Shown: positions 7,437-15,214 of the stretch, piece by piece
Numbering within the stretch: position 1 is the first letter of the stretch
Layout of the letters: each line of letters starts with the position of its first letter
Source of the DNA: Vibrio maritimus
GTDB taxonomy: Bacteria > Pseudomonadota > Gammaproteobacteria > Enterobacterales > Vibrionaceae
Assembly: GCA_003263775.1 (NCBI GenBank)
Contig: JYJJ01000037.1
Coordinates: forward strand, 1 to 64,000
Direction of reading: 5' to 3'
Length of the DNA stretch: 64,000 bases
The notes under the pieces: model-generated
The model's input: the letters and a program-made list of their open reading frames with translations, nothing else
Database searches by the model: none
Told to the model about the DNA's origin: nothing
Program-made: the position numbers and the translations under genes

Positions 7437-7636
7437 ATGGGGGAATAAGCATATGGCAGCTATTAATCCTTTTAATGATTTTCTTAGTGCCGTTAATACT
7501 CTTTGGGCCAATAGCTAAAAAAGCAGGATATTCTAGATGGTGGGCGTTAATTATGCTAGTACCAATAGTGAACATCATAGCAATCTGGGTGTTTGCTTTT
7601 ATCAAGTGGCCAGTTGACGAACGAAACGTATCATAA
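7437..7636 (+). CDS. Small membrane protein, second of a tandem pair (frameshifted)
   Basis: GGAGG (7422-7426) precedes ATG 7437, but the frame closes after three codons (MGE). If the G5 run at 7439-7443 is read as G6, the ATG opens a 66-residue protein beginning MGGISIWQLLILLMIFLVP and ending KWPVDERNVS. Its first residues are those of TatA (MGGISIWQLL), but the twin-helix KKAGYSRWW turn is not TatA-like. It looks like a paralogue of the preceding small gene. Confidence 0.55.
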
Positions 7637-7750
7637 TTTGTTCAAGCAGACAATTCATGTTTGGTTATTTTTGCCTTGTTGGGTTTAGTGATTGCTATCG
7701 CTTTGGTTAGGTGTAGTGGCAGTTACCAGCTACCTAACTAAGCGCTAAAT
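7631..7750 (+). repeat. attC site, decayed core boxes
   Basis: The interior is still Vibrio-repeat-like (TTTGTTCAAGCAGACA, GTGTAGTGGCAGTTA, CTAACTAAGCG), but the left box reads TCATAA instead of TAAC and the right box is GCTAAAT instead of GTTRRRY. Probably not recombinogenic. Confidence 0.55.
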
Positions 7751-7763
7751 GTAAGGAGAAGTT

Positions 7764-8138
7764 GTGAAAATACAACACTTTAAGGTGAATAGTGGAAAGC
7801 TAATACTCAATAGAGACGAGTACAATCTCCAAAGCATCATAGACATTCAAGCAAGGCACTTGACAGCTAAAGACCATTGCGGCCGCATTTTTTCGCTAGC
7901 GTTATTTTTCTCTTTAGTCGGATGGGCATTTTCGCCTGCAATATCCGCACTATCATTTGTCTTTGGTGTTTTCTTTGCATTGCTCACTGCAAAAAAGTAT
8001 GAACTGAGAGCGTTGTTTAGAAGCTCAGATGATGCCGGTAACCAGTGGGGCGTATTAAGTCGTAGTCGTAAAGCAGACGACTTTGCAAAGTTTACTAAGA
8101 TAGCGGCTGAAGTGATCAACCACAAAACGTCCATCTAA
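7764..8138 (+). CDS. DUF6232-like membrane protein
   Basis: 124 residues. A short N-terminal beta segment (KLILNRDEYNLQSIIDIQ) is followed by a hydrophobic hairpin (about residues 42-75) and the soluble tail YELRALFRSSDDAGNQWGVLS. This is the layout of DUF6232 proteins, small membrane proteins frequent in gammaproteobacterial accessory DNA. GTG 7764 has AGGAGAA 3-8 nt upstream. Biochemical role unknown. Confidence 0.65.
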   Translation: MKIQHFKVNSGKLILNRDEYNLQSIIDIQARHLTAKDHCGRIFSLALFFSLVGWAFSPAISALSFVFGVFFALLTAKKYELRALFRSSDDAGNQWGVLSRSRKADDFAKFTKIAAEVINHKTSI

Positions 8139-8200
8139 CAAGTTGTTAAAAACGAACAGAACACTGGGTAATCTTGCGTAGAAAAAAGTGTGCGTTAGGG
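8133..8200 (+). repeat. Short degenerate attC
   Basis: ATCTAAC (8133-8139) followed by AAGTTGTTAAAAACG. The right box GTTAGGG (8194-8200) is supported by TCCTAAC at 8657. Only 68 bp, and the arms pair poorly. Confidence 0.45.
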
Positions 8201-8252
8201 TTTTGCACCCACTGTTTGGCGGTACTTATCGATTTAAGAATCAAGGAAAGTT

Positions 8253-8642
8253 ATGGTTAAAGGGAGTTGCTTGTGTGGCTCAGTTAAATACGGAGTCTCT
8301 GGTAAAATTGGCGACATAGTACATTGCCACTGTAAAACCTGTAGAAAAGCGCATGGCTCGGCATTCTCAAGCGTTGCGGCCGTAAAGGATCGGGACTTCT
8401 TTGTATTAGGTGCTGATAATCTTAAATCCTTTGAATCATCAAAAGGAAAGCATCGTTACTTTTGTTCAAACTGCGGCACTCAAGTCTATGCCAAACGTGA
8501 TAACACTGAACATATTATACTGAGGCTCGGCTCCCTTGATAGCGATATTACATCACCAGAAAAGGAACACATTTGGGTATCCCAAAAAGCTAATTGGTAT
8601 AACCCTGATTTAAATTTGCCACAGTACAACGAATATGAGTAG
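8253..8642 (+). CDS. GFA family (glutathione-dependent formaldehyde-activating-like) protein
   Basis: 129 residues with all family zinc ligands: CLCGSV near residue 5, CHCKTCRKAHGS near 24, and FCSNCGTQVY near 71. Known GFA proteins coordinate two zinc ions; some carry out glutathione-linked aldehyde chemistry, though most are uncharacterised. ATG 8253 has AAGGAAAG upstream. A second, divergent GFA gene lies at 17337. Confidence 0.88.
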   Translation: MVKGSCLCGSVKYGVSGKIGDIVHCHCKTCRKAHGSAFSSVAAVKDRDFFVLGADNLKSFESSKGKHRYFCSNCGTQVYAKRDNTEHIILRLGSLDSDITSPEKEHIWVSQKANWYNPDLNLPQYNEYE

Positions 8643-8656
8643 CACATAATAAGGAT

Positions 8657-8758
8657 TCCTAACGCTCGGCTACGCGCACTAATTTCTGCATGAATTTTCC
8701 GGGCGGACGTTTGTAGTTAGGTGGTTTAGCGGCAATGTCTGTTAGCAAGGCGTTGTAA
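8657..8758 (+). repeat. attC site, divergent
   Basis: R'' TCCTAAC (8657-8663), then GCTCGGCTACGCGC; right part GGTGGTTTAGCGGCAATG and R' GTTGTAA (8752-8758) after AAGGC. The right part resembles the site at 4626-4738. Confidence 0.6.
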
Positions 8759-8774
8759 GTTCAGGGAGAACAGG

Positions 8775-9125
8775 ATGATTGAAAGGATACGAGGTGTTTA
8801 TCAAGGCCGAAATAAGTCCTCAGCTTATAAAGACTTAGTATGGACAGTCGCAACCTCATCAGATACTGCCGTGGATATAGTGGGTCAAACTAAACTGACA
8901 CTTCAGACGATAGAAAAAAATCTTGAAGAGTTAGGTTCCACGAAAAACCAAATAGTAAGTGCACAGGTGTTTATCGCGAATATTCAAGATAAACCTAAAA
9001 TGGATACAGTCTGGTGTGAGTGGTTGGGTGAAAATCCAGAACATTGGCCTCAGCGTGCTTGCTTGGGAGTTGCGTTAGAAGGTGACGTACTTATTGAAGT
9101 GACAGTAACGGCAGTAAGAAGATAA
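8775..9125 (+). CDS. RidA (YjgF) family protein
   Basis: 116 residues covering the complete small chorismate-mutase-like fold. The C-terminal EHWPQRACLGVALEGDVLIEVTVTAV matches the RidA pattern, including the substrate-binding Arg before A-x-L-G and the terminal Glu-x-Thr. RidA proteins hydrolyse reactive enamine/imine intermediates from PLP enzymes. ATG 8775 has GGGAGAA upstream. This one belongs to the subgroup found alone; a longer second RidA-family protein is encoded at 22070. Confidence 0.85.
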   Translation: MIERIRGVYQGRNKSSAYKDLVWTVATSSDTAVDIVGQTKLTLQTIEKNLEELGSTKNQIVSAQVFIANIQDKPKMDTVWCEWLGENPEHWPQRACLGVALEGDVLIEVTVTAVRR

Positions 9126-9132
9126 AACACAG

Positions 9133-9166
9133 CTACACAATGTTTACTGTTCACGCGTTGTTAGGT
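9133..9166 (+). repeat. Probable attC remnant
   Basis: Only about 34 bp: TACACAATG, then CGCGTTGTTAGGT. The right box GTTAGGT (9160-9166) is supported by the box CCCTAGC at 9612, but the arms are missing. Confidence 0.35.
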
Positions 9167-9179
9167 TGTCGGAGAGAAC

Positions 9180-9617
9180 ATGGAACTTTGTATAAGAGTC
9201 GCAACTGCTCGGGATGTGGAATTCCTTCACCATCTAAGAGATCAAACAATGCGCACTTACCTTGAACAAGCGGGTATGCCGGTTACTTACGATTCATATG
9301 AAGCGCGCATTCAATTTGAGTTTCAGTCGGCTCAGATACTGGAAGTCGACAATAAGCCTGTCGGTCTGTTTAAAGCAGTATATGAGCCTGAAAACAATCA
9401 CTGGCAAATTATCCAAATACAAATATTACCTGCATTTCAAGGTTTAGGTATTGGTAGCAAGTTGATCACAGACCTCATCGGTACCGCTGAAAAATCGGAC
9501 GCCAGTATAGGGTTAAGTGTATTAGACTCTAACCCAGCGATGGAGCTTTATAAACGTTTGGGATTCCGAGTTATTGGTCGTAAAGGTTCAGAGTTATTAA
9601 TGAACTTCCAACCCTAG
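9180..9617 (+). CDS. GNAT family N-acetyltransferase
   Basis: 145 residues. Acetyl-CoA loop FQGLGIGSKL near residue 89, followed by NPAMELYKRLGFRVIGRK. ATG 9180 is preceded by CGGAGAG. The region around residues 20-50 resembles the group of GNATs that begin with a Phe/His-rich helix and a DSYEAR segment. Substrate unknown. Confidence 0.88.
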   Translation: MELCIRVATARDVEFLHHLRDQTMRTYLEQAGMPVTYDSYEARIQFEFQSAQILEVDNKPVGLFKAVYEPENNHWQIIQIQILPAFQGLGIGSKLITDLIGTAEKSDASIGLSVLDSNPAMELYKRLGFRVIGRKGSELLMNFQP

Positions 9618-9708
9618 CAATTTGTTCAAGCAGGTCGTCAGTAGTTTGTGAGCTGGTTTAGGCTTAGCCGTATCTCCTACGGCGAATTTGGTGTGAAGAT
9701 AGTTAGTT
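9612..9708 (+). repeat. attC site, degenerate; last one recognisable
   Basis: CCCTAGC (9612-9618) then AATTTGTTCAAGCAGG, still clearly the left arm of the Vibrio repeat. The right side is eroded; GTTAGTT (9702-9708) is the best R' candidate. From here to 25.6 kb I find no further site. Confidence 0.5.
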
Positions 9709-9748
9709 ACTAATCACTTGATGCTGTGTATTGCTTTTGGAGGAAAAC

Positions 9749-10222
9749 GTGCAGTTCTACAAGCCAAATGAATATCAAACATCGTGTGAAAACCTATTTA
9801 GAAAATATGAGCTTAAGATAACAGCTCTACTGCCAAGTGCCGCGATTGAGCATATTGGTGCTTCTTCTATCCCAAATGCAGTATCAAAAGGGGACCTAGA
9901 CATACTTGTTGGCGTCAACGGTGACAAGCTTGAGCAAGCAGTAAGGCTACTATCAACTCTAGGCTTCAACGAAAAAAAAGATACGTTGAGAACTCCAGAG
10001 CTATGTATGTTGGAAAATAGCTCAGGCGAGGATGTCGCTTTTCAAGTCGTAGCTCATGGCTCAGAGTTTGATTTCTTCGTTCAGTTTAGAGACAAACTCA
10101 GAAAAAGCTCCGAGTTGGTTAAGCAATACAATGAACTCAAGATGTCTTGCATAGGCCTATCTCACCAAGAATATCGTCAAAAAAAGTCAGTATTTATTAA
10201 GCGAGTGTTGGAGTTGGCGTGA
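9749..10222 (+). CDS. GrpB/UPF0157 family protein (nucleotidyltransferase fold)
   Basis: 157 residues from GTG 9749, chosen because GGAGG ends 5 nt upstream. An in-frame TTG at 9731 has no such site. The sequence IEHIGASSIPNAVSKGDLDILV carries the GS-x-D-x-D-like core of the GrpB group (here GASS...KGDLDI), a minimal nucleotidyltransferase fold. Members are often cassette or accessory genes and have no settled biochemical role. Confidence 0.8.
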   Translation: MQFYKPNEYQTSCENLFRKYELKITALLPSAAIEHIGASSIPNAVSKGDLDILVGVNGDKLEQAVRLLSTLGFNEKKDTLRTPELCMLENSSGEDVAFQVVAHGSEFDFFVQFRDKLRKSSELVKQYNELKMSCIGLSHQEYRQKKSVFIKRVLELA

Positions 10223-10324
10223 GAAAAAGTATAGGCGCCATATCGCTAAGTTTAAAAACACACGTAATAGTGGGGAACAGCAAGGTAGCGCTTCACACAC
10301 TAAAAAACAAAACAAGGAAAGTAT

Positions 10325-10711
10325 ATGAATCTAAACCAAGTTACATTAGCCGTTCACGATATAGAGTTGGCAGTCGAGTTTTATAAGAAACTGGGATTAA
10401 CTCAAATAGTTGGTAACGATCATTATGCTCGCTTTTCATTTCCAGATGGTGACGCCACGTTTTCTGTTTATTTAGACACAGAAAAACAAGGCTTAGATTG
10501 CCGTGGAGTCGTTTACTTTGAGCATGAAAACCTGCATCAATTGGTCGCTGATCTAAAGGCGGCTGGCATCGAGTTCACACAAGATATCACTATGCAAACT
10601 TACCTTTGGGAAGAAGCCGCGTTAACAGACCCATCTGGCAACAAAATTAAGCTGTATTGGGCGGGAGAAAATCGGTTAAACCCACCTTGGAAGCTTGAGG
10701 CCAGCGCCTAA
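10325..10711 (+). CDS. VOC family (glyoxalase-like) protein
   Basis: 128 residues with two beta-alpha-beta-beta-beta modules of the vicinal oxygen chelate fold: LNQVTLAVHDIELAVEFYKKLGL at the start and WEEAALTDPSGNKIKLYWA at the end. VOC proteins include glyoxalase I, dioxygenases and antibiotic-sequestering proteins; the closing DPSGN is shared by most. The classic metal His/Glu set is only partly evident (Glu near residue 98, His in the module-1 strand lacking). ATG 10325 has AAGGAAAG upstream. Confidence 0.85.
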   Translation: MNLNQVTLAVHDIELAVEFYKKLGLTQIVGNDHYARFSFPDGDATFSVYLDTEKQGLDCRGVVYFEHENLHQLVADLKAAGIEFTQDITMQTYLWEEAALTDPSGNKIKLYWAGENRLNPPWKLEASA

Positions 10712-10761
10712 CTAACACTTCATAAATGGATTGATATAAACCAATGGTTCTAGGTCGGGAG

Positions 10762-11247
10762 ATGACAGTGATCGTAAGGAATGCGATTAAGAGTGACGCA
10801 AGTACATTGTTGAGCCTTATAGAGCAAAAAGCGGAGTTTGATCGTGCTATGAAGGGCTTTACTGGTGAAATATCCACGACGGTTGAGAAGATTGAACGCA
10901 CTTTGTTTGGTGATTACCCATTTGCGCACGCCTTATTATTGGAGCAGGGCAAAGACGTTTTAGGTTTTGCCTTATTCCACTACCGATATTCTTCTTTTAG
11001 TGGAGAGCCTTCCATCTGGCTTGATGATCTATTGGTGGCAGAGAATCAAAGATCAAAAGGTCACGGTCATAAGCTAATGATGGCCTTAAAACAGCAAGCA
11101 ATATCATCATCTGTTTCCCATATCTCGTGGACTGCTAGTCCCCACAATCACAAAGCTCATGAGTCCTATAAAAGGCTCGGTGCGGAGGTGGAACGTTTGG
11201 ATGGACAGAGGCCGTTTTTTCGTTGGGTAATGCGAGAGTCGCAATAG
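10762..11247 (+). CDS. GNAT family N-acetyltransferase
   Basis: About 160 residues. Of the possible starts (ATG 10744, ATG 10762, GTG 10768), GTG 10768 has the best spacing from GGGAG at 10757-10761 and gives the typical opening MIVRNAIKSDA; I give the ATG immediately before it. The sequence is close to the spermidine/thialysine acetyltransferase-like group (LLVAENQRSKGHGHKLM loop, then HNHKAHESYKRLGA). Substrate unproven. Confidence 0.87.
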   Translation: MTVIVRNAIKSDASTLLSLIEQKAEFDRAMKGFTGEISTTVEKIERTLFGDYPFAHALLLEQGKDVLGFALFHYRYSSFSGEPSIWLDDLLVAENQRSKGHGHKLMMALKQQAISSSVSHISWTASPHNHKAHESYKRLGAEVERLDGQRPFFRWVMRESQ

Positions 11248-11280
11248 CGTGCTTTTTTCTATCAATAAAGGGAATGTGAT

Positions 11281-11592
11281 TTGGAGATAACTAGAAGTAA
11301 AGACTTTGTCGCTGATAGAGCCTGGGGAGCGAAAAGCATCGCATGTATGAATGGCATTACTACTCGCTTACATTGGACAGATAAGCCATATAAGTGGCAT
11401 ACGAACGACGGTGAAGAAGTGTTCGTTGTCTTAGATGGTGTGGTAGAAATGCTCTATAGAGAGAATGGAGTCGAGAAAGCAGCTGTGCTCAATGTTGGTG
11501 ATATCTTTTATGCGTCTATCGGGACTGAACATGTGGCTCACCCAGTCGGTGTTGCGAGGGTGTTAGTCATCGAAAGTGAAGGTAGCGTATAG
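11281..11592 (+). CDS. Cupin domain protein
   Basis: 103 residues, a single beta-barrel. Motif 1 is seen as WHTNDGEEVFVVLDGVVEM and motif 2 as GDIFYASIGTEHVAHPVG, giving candidate metal ligands (His, Glu, Glu and His). The start is TTG 11281 with AAGGGA about 9 nt upstream. Small cupins of this type are metal-binding enzymes or sensors; nothing more specific can be said. It sits 33 nt behind a GNAT gene. Confidence 0.82.
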   Translation: MEITRSKDFVADRAWGAKSIACMNGITTRLHWTDKPYKWHTNDGEEVFVVLDGVVEMLYRENGVEKAAVLNVGDIFYASIGTEHVAHPVGVARVLVIESEGSV

Positions 11593-11629
11593 AGTTGTTT
11601 AAAACGAAAACTAGGGAATCATATGGCGC

Positions 11630-12052
11630 ATGAAGTACAAAGAGAGAGCGGCCTCTCATGATGACTTTGAGTTTCTTTTTGGACTCAAGAAAGCCGCTGA
11701 GTATGACGCAGTGTCTAGAGTCTTTGGTTGGGATGAAGCACTTCAGCGTCAATTGCACGAGCAAGAGTGGAACGAGGCTAAGCCAACAGTAATTGAACTT
11801 GATGGGAAAAGGATAGGCAGTTATTTATTTGAAGCACAAGGTGATGGTTACTACTTCGGGCGTTTCTTCTTGCTGCCCGAGTATCAAGGTATGGGCATTG
11901 GAAGCGCGGTCATGAAAGCTTGTATTGCGAGATCTGGCTCGAAAACTATCCATCTTTGTTACCTTATAGGTAATCAAGTACACAGTTTATATGAGAGATT
12001 TGGCTTCAAGGTTGTTAGCCAAGATGAGCACTTTGCGTATATGCGTAACTAA
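11630..12052 (+). CDS. GNAT family N-acetyltransferase
   Basis: 140 residues, acetyl-CoA loop YQGMGIGSAVM near residue 88, then NQVHSLYERFGFKVVSQ. ATG 11630 lies 12 nt after AGGGAA, a long spacing. A closer ATG at 11623 is in another frame and closes after 12 codons. Resembles the compact YjgM/phosphinothricin-like GNATs. Confidence 0.87.
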   Translation: MKYKERAASHDDFEFLFGLKKAAEYDAVSRVFGWDEALQRQLHEQEWNEAKPTVIELDGKRIGSYLFEAQGDGYYFGRFFLLPEYQGMGIGSAVMKACIARSGSKTIHLCYLIGNQVHSLYERFGFKVVSQDEHFAYMRN

Positions 12053-12130
12053 ACCTCCAAGCAAAGAATTGGGGTATATACTGCTGGGTTAAAGCTACGC
12101 TCCAACTAATGATAAACACTATGAGGCTCT

Positions 12131-12508
12131 ATGAGGCAACAATATCATTTTCGCTCTTCAAACGAGGGCTTACTTGCTTGGGATGTATTTCGGTTAATTG
12201 AGCTTTCCCGTGAGTGTCCAGTAGTTGACGTTCAGCTTTCTAACATTAAAGAACTTGATGAAGAGTTTTGGTACGAACTTGGCGGGGCAAACCCTACATG
12301 TCGAAATGTTTTAGAACATGCGTCGCTAATTCAAAGTGCTGATCTGTCCTATCCGATTATTCTATGCCATGAAGGAAGAGTGATGGATGGTATGCACCGA
12401 GTTTGCAAAGCTTTGCTGCTAGGTCACACTACCGTAAGGGCAGTACAGTTTCCTGCGTATTTGGAGCCGGACTATGTTGGTATAGAAGCTGACGACTTAC
12501 CTTATTGA
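12131..12508 (+). CDS. ParB/sulfiredoxin-like fold protein
   Basis: 125 residues. The C-terminal half, YPIILCHEGRVMDGMHRVCKALLLGHTTVRAVQF, follows the ParB-N/sulfiredoxin pattern: a short beta hairpin, then D-G-x-H-R at the nucleotide-binding turn and a helix. The DGMHR motif (about residues 85-89) is the strongest evidence. There is no DNA-binding helix-turn-helix, so a partition role is unlikely; a CTPase/ATPase-like or nuclease activity would be inference. ATG 12131 overlaps a second AUGAGGC copy at 12121 in another frame. Confidence 0.6.
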   Translation: MRQQYHFRSSNEGLLAWDVFRLIELSRECPVVDVQLSNIKELDEEFWYELGGANPTCRNVLEHASLIQSADLSYPIILCHEGRVMDGMHRVCKALLLGHTTVRAVQFPAYLEPDYVGIEADDLPY

Positions 12509-12564
12509 AATAAAGTTAACTTATCGCGCAATCAGGCAGTGATATTCAGGAAATTAGGAAAAAC

Positions 12565-12972
12565 ATGGAAGTCTCTGTACAAATAACTAAAGAAATTCAG
12601 TTAAATGAAGTAATTAATTTATACCACGCCAATGGTTGGTCATCTGCCAAGGTTCCCGACAAACTAATGTCAGCATTATTAAACTCAGATACATTGGTAA
12701 CAGCCCGTAAAGATGGAAAACTCATCGGCATAGGCAACGCGATTTCTGATGGCCATTTGGTCGTCTACTACCCCCATATGCTTGTAGACCCAGCGTTCCA
12801 CGGGTTCGGCGTCGGCAGAAAAATGATGTCATTGATGCAAAGTAAGTACAAAGACTTCCATCAGCAGATGTTGACGGCAGATAGTGAAGCGGTCGATTTT
12901 TACCGAGCTTTAGGTTTTGAAAGGGCAGGTAAAACAGAGCCTATGTGGGTGTATGCCGGTAACGATCATTAG
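12565..12972 (+). CDS. GNAT family N-acetyltransferase
   Basis: 135 residues. It opens with EVINLYHANGWSSA and carries the acetyl-CoA loop FHGFGVGRKMM near residue 75 and SEAVDFYRALGFERAG at the end. This matches the short GNAT subgroup with a W-S-x-A active-site stretch seen in aminoalkylphosphonate-like and cassette GNATs. ATG 12565 has AGGAAA upstream. Confidence 0.87.
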   Translation: MEVSVQITKEIQLNEVINLYHANGWSSAKVPDKLMSALLNSDTLVTARKDGKLIGIGNAISDGHLVVYYPHMLVDPAFHGFGVGRKMMSLMQSKYKDFHQQMLTADSEAVDFYRALGFERAGKTEPMWVYAGNDH

Positions 12973-13066
12973 GCTTAGGTAGACGACTAACGGTAAGTCT
13001 CGCGTGAGATTATTGATGGACATGGAACCGGATACTTCCTAGTCAAAATGCTACAAAGGATTGGTA

Positions 13067-13483
13067 ATGATAAGTAAAGAATGGGTGCTGCAATTATTTC
13101 GTCATCTAGAAAACGGTCAACCTGACGTCTTTTTTGAAAGCGTGGCCGACGATGTCATTTGGGAGGTGACTGGAACACATCCGCTTGCTGGAATGTACAC
13201 TACAAAATCTTCTTTCCTTGCAGGAACTATCTGCAAACTGAATCAAACGCTTGAGTCACCTTTACGCCTTAAAGTGATGTCATGTCTACTAGATGGATCC
13301 AATGCAGCGGTGGAGCTTGCTGCAGACTCATTTACTAAGTCTGGGCTGCCGTTTAACAATCGATATTGTTGGGTATGTGAGTTTAGTAACTTTAAGATAG
13401 TTAAGGTGCGGGCGTACTTAGATTCTGCATTGATCTCAAGAACATTTGATGAATCTCCTAAAGCTCCTCATTCGGATGATTAG
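13067..13483 (+). CDS. SnoaL/NTF2-like protein
   Basis: 138 residues from ATG 13067 (AAAGGA 6 nt upstream; TTG 13061 is in frame but coincides with the ribosome binding site). The fold pattern is a long N-terminal helix (WVLQLFRHLENG), VADDVIWEVTGTHPLAG, then strands containing AAVELAADSF and YCWVCEFSNFKIVKVRAYLDS, the usual SnoaL_2/ketosteroid isomerase-like cone. These domains bind small hydrophobic ligands or isomerise them. No catalytic residues can be assigned with confidence. Confidence 0.8.
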   Translation: MISKEWVLQLFRHLENGQPDVFFESVADDVIWEVTGTHPLAGMYTTKSSFLAGTICKLNQTLESPLRLKVMSCLLDGSNAAVELAADSFTKSGLPFNNRYCWVCEFSNFKIVKVRAYLDSALISRTFDESPKAPHSDD

Positions 13484-13560
13484 TTAAGGTTCAAACTGGT
13501 ATGTTTGATTGGTGAACTAGCCGTCATGGTTCGGTGAGTGCGTTATATAAGGACGTTTAC

Positions 13561-14022
13561 ATGCATTTTGAACACAAAATCACAGAGCCAAAATGTAATG
13601 ACTTTTTAGCTTTGGAGAAAGACCTAAATTCCTCACTTGAGACGATAACAGCGGACACTGGAGAAAGCTCATTCTCGCGTGAAGACTTTTGTCATGCAAC
13701 GGATGCATGTATTGTCGTCTATGACAAAGACAAAGCGGTAGCATGCGGTCTTTTCCGAAAGCACTCAGCTACAACTTGTGAGTTAAAGCGCATGTATTCT
13801 AGTGTTCAAGGAGGAGGAAGCTACCTGATTAAACAGCTTGAATCTTACGCAGTCCAAAAGGGCTACGTTTATGCTGTGTTATCTACAAGGAAAATCAACA
13901 AAACAGCGGTGAGTTTCTATAAGCATCATGGTTACAAAGAGATACGACCATACGGAAAATATGTGCTTACAGATAGGTCAATATGTTTAGGTAAAGATTT
14001 GACTACACTTGTGACTCACTAG
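13561..14022 (+). CDS. GNAT family N-acetyltransferase, degenerate CoA loop
   Basis: I choose ATG 13561 because AAGGA is 7 nt upstream; the open frame begins at GTG 13534. 153 residues. The usual R/Q-x-x-G-x-G/A loop is replaced by SVQGGGSYLIKQLE near residue 92, while the strand before it (TTCELKRMYS) and the C-terminal NKTAVSFYKHHGYKEI are normal. Acetyl-CoA binding may therefore be altered or kept by the glycine triplet. Confidence 0.8.
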   Translation: MHFEHKITEPKCNDFLALEKDLNSSLETITADTGESSFSREDFCHATDACIVVYDKDKAVACGLFRKHSATTCELKRMYSSVQGGGSYLIKQLESYAVQKGYVYAVLSTRKINKTAVSFYKHHGYKEIRPYGKYVLTDRSICLGKDLTTLVTH

Positions 14023-14068
14023 CGATGTGCGTTGAACTTAAATTATAGAACTGCGAGTTGGACCGATT

Positions 14069-14416
14069 ATGAGAATACATTACCTAGAGATCGTAACACC
14101 AGATGTCGAGGCTGTGTGCAAGACGTATGAGCAGAGTCATGGAGCACACTTTGGCGAACCAGATGACATGTTGGGTGGGGCGAAAACATGCGAGCTGTCA
14201 GAAGGAAACATAGTGGGCGTACGAGCCCCGCTAAGAGACAGCGAAACGCCTGTTGTACGTCCATATTGGTTAGTCGAGGACATTGAAAAAGCGGTAAAAG
14301 CAGTAGAGGCGAACGGAGCTATAGTTGCGATGCATCCAATGGAAATCCCTGGGAAAGGGAAGTTTGCCATCTATATTTTAGGCTCAATTGAACAAGGGTT
14401 CTGGCAACTGAAGTAG
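14069..14416 (+). CDS. VOC family (glyoxalase-like) protein
   Basis: 115 residues. It begins RIHYLEIVTPDVEAVCKTYEQ and has a second module with YWLVEDIEKAVKAVEANGA. It matches the group of VOC proteins annotated as hydroxylases/glyoxalase-like with a DDMLGGA turn. The likely metal ligands are His at residue 4 and a Glu in the last strand (SIEQGFWQL). ATG 14069 is preceded by a weak GGACCG. The family is clear, the substrate unknown. Confidence 0.82.
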   Translation: MRIHYLEIVTPDVEAVCKTYEQSHGAHFGEPDDMLGGAKTCELSEGNIVGVRAPLRDSETPVVRPYWLVEDIEKAVKAVEANGAIVAMHPMEIPGKGKFAIYILGSIEQGFWQLK

Positions 14417-14463
14417 TCGCTGTTCGGAAGCTGAGCGAATGATAAATAGGTAGGAGAAAGATA

Positions 14464-15146
14464 GTGGAAACCGTATTCATTACCGGAATTTCGCGCGGTA
14501 TTGGACTGGAGTTAGCTAAACAATATCTCGCTTTAGGTTGGCGAGTCATTGGTACTCATAGGGGGAGCCGTCTTCAGGTCTGATTGAGCTGCTTAAATAC
14601 GATCAACTGTCATTACTTGAACTTGAAGTCACAGCGCAAGATTCAGTTCAAGCGATCAGTGAGAGCCTTTCCGACGTTATGGTTGATGTGCTCATCAATA
14701 ATGCTGGTGTGATTGGTTCAGATGAACAGTCAATGCTGGCGATTGATCCCGCAGATTGGTTGGACACATTTGCGGTAAATACGGTAGCACCATTAATGGT
14801 TACTCGTGAGTTACTGCCATTTATGGCGAAGTCACCCAGACCAAGAGTCATTACCATTTCAAGTCAAATGGGTTCGCTCAATCGTGAATCAACAGGAATG
14901 TATGCTTATCGCAGCTCTAAGGCTGCGGTAAACAAAGTCATGCAGGTGTTGTCGGTTGAGTTAAAGGAGCGTGGGATTATCGTTTGTCCTATCCATCCGG
15001 GCTGGGTACAAACAGCTATGGGCGGCAGCGAGGCTGACATTACAGTAACTGAAAGCGTTGCGGGTATTATCAGCCTGATTGATTCGCTAACTATGGACTC
15101 AACTGGACGATTTTGGACGTGGAATGGTCAAGAGCATGAGTGGTAA
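14464..15146 (+). CDS. Short-chain dehydrogenase/reductase (frameshifted)
   Basis: GTG 14464 (AGGAG upstream) opens ETVFITGISRGIGLELAKQY, the NAD(P)-binding G-x3-G-x-G end of a classical SDR. The frame closes after 39 codons. Reading the G5 run at about 14551-14555 as G6 restores continuity (THRGEPSSGLIELL) and gives a 227-residue enzyme with NNAGV, the Ser of ITISSQMG, and the catalytic YRSSK (Y-x3-K). Similar to CsgA/carbonyl-reductase-like SDRs. Probably a consensus error, not a dead gene. Confidence 0.82.
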
Positions 15147-15214
15147 GTCCAATCAAAGAAAGGTAATCGTAGGACGCACTTCAATTAATCATGTGCACAA
15201 AGAGGTGAGGCGGT

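Noticed and set aside
7437-7636. TatA translocase subunit
   Set aside because: Only the first ten residues match; the amphipathic helix and the rest of TatA are missing.
13541-13548. GCGTTATAT as an attC right box before the GNAT at 13561
   Set aside because: No matching left box or arms within 150 bp.
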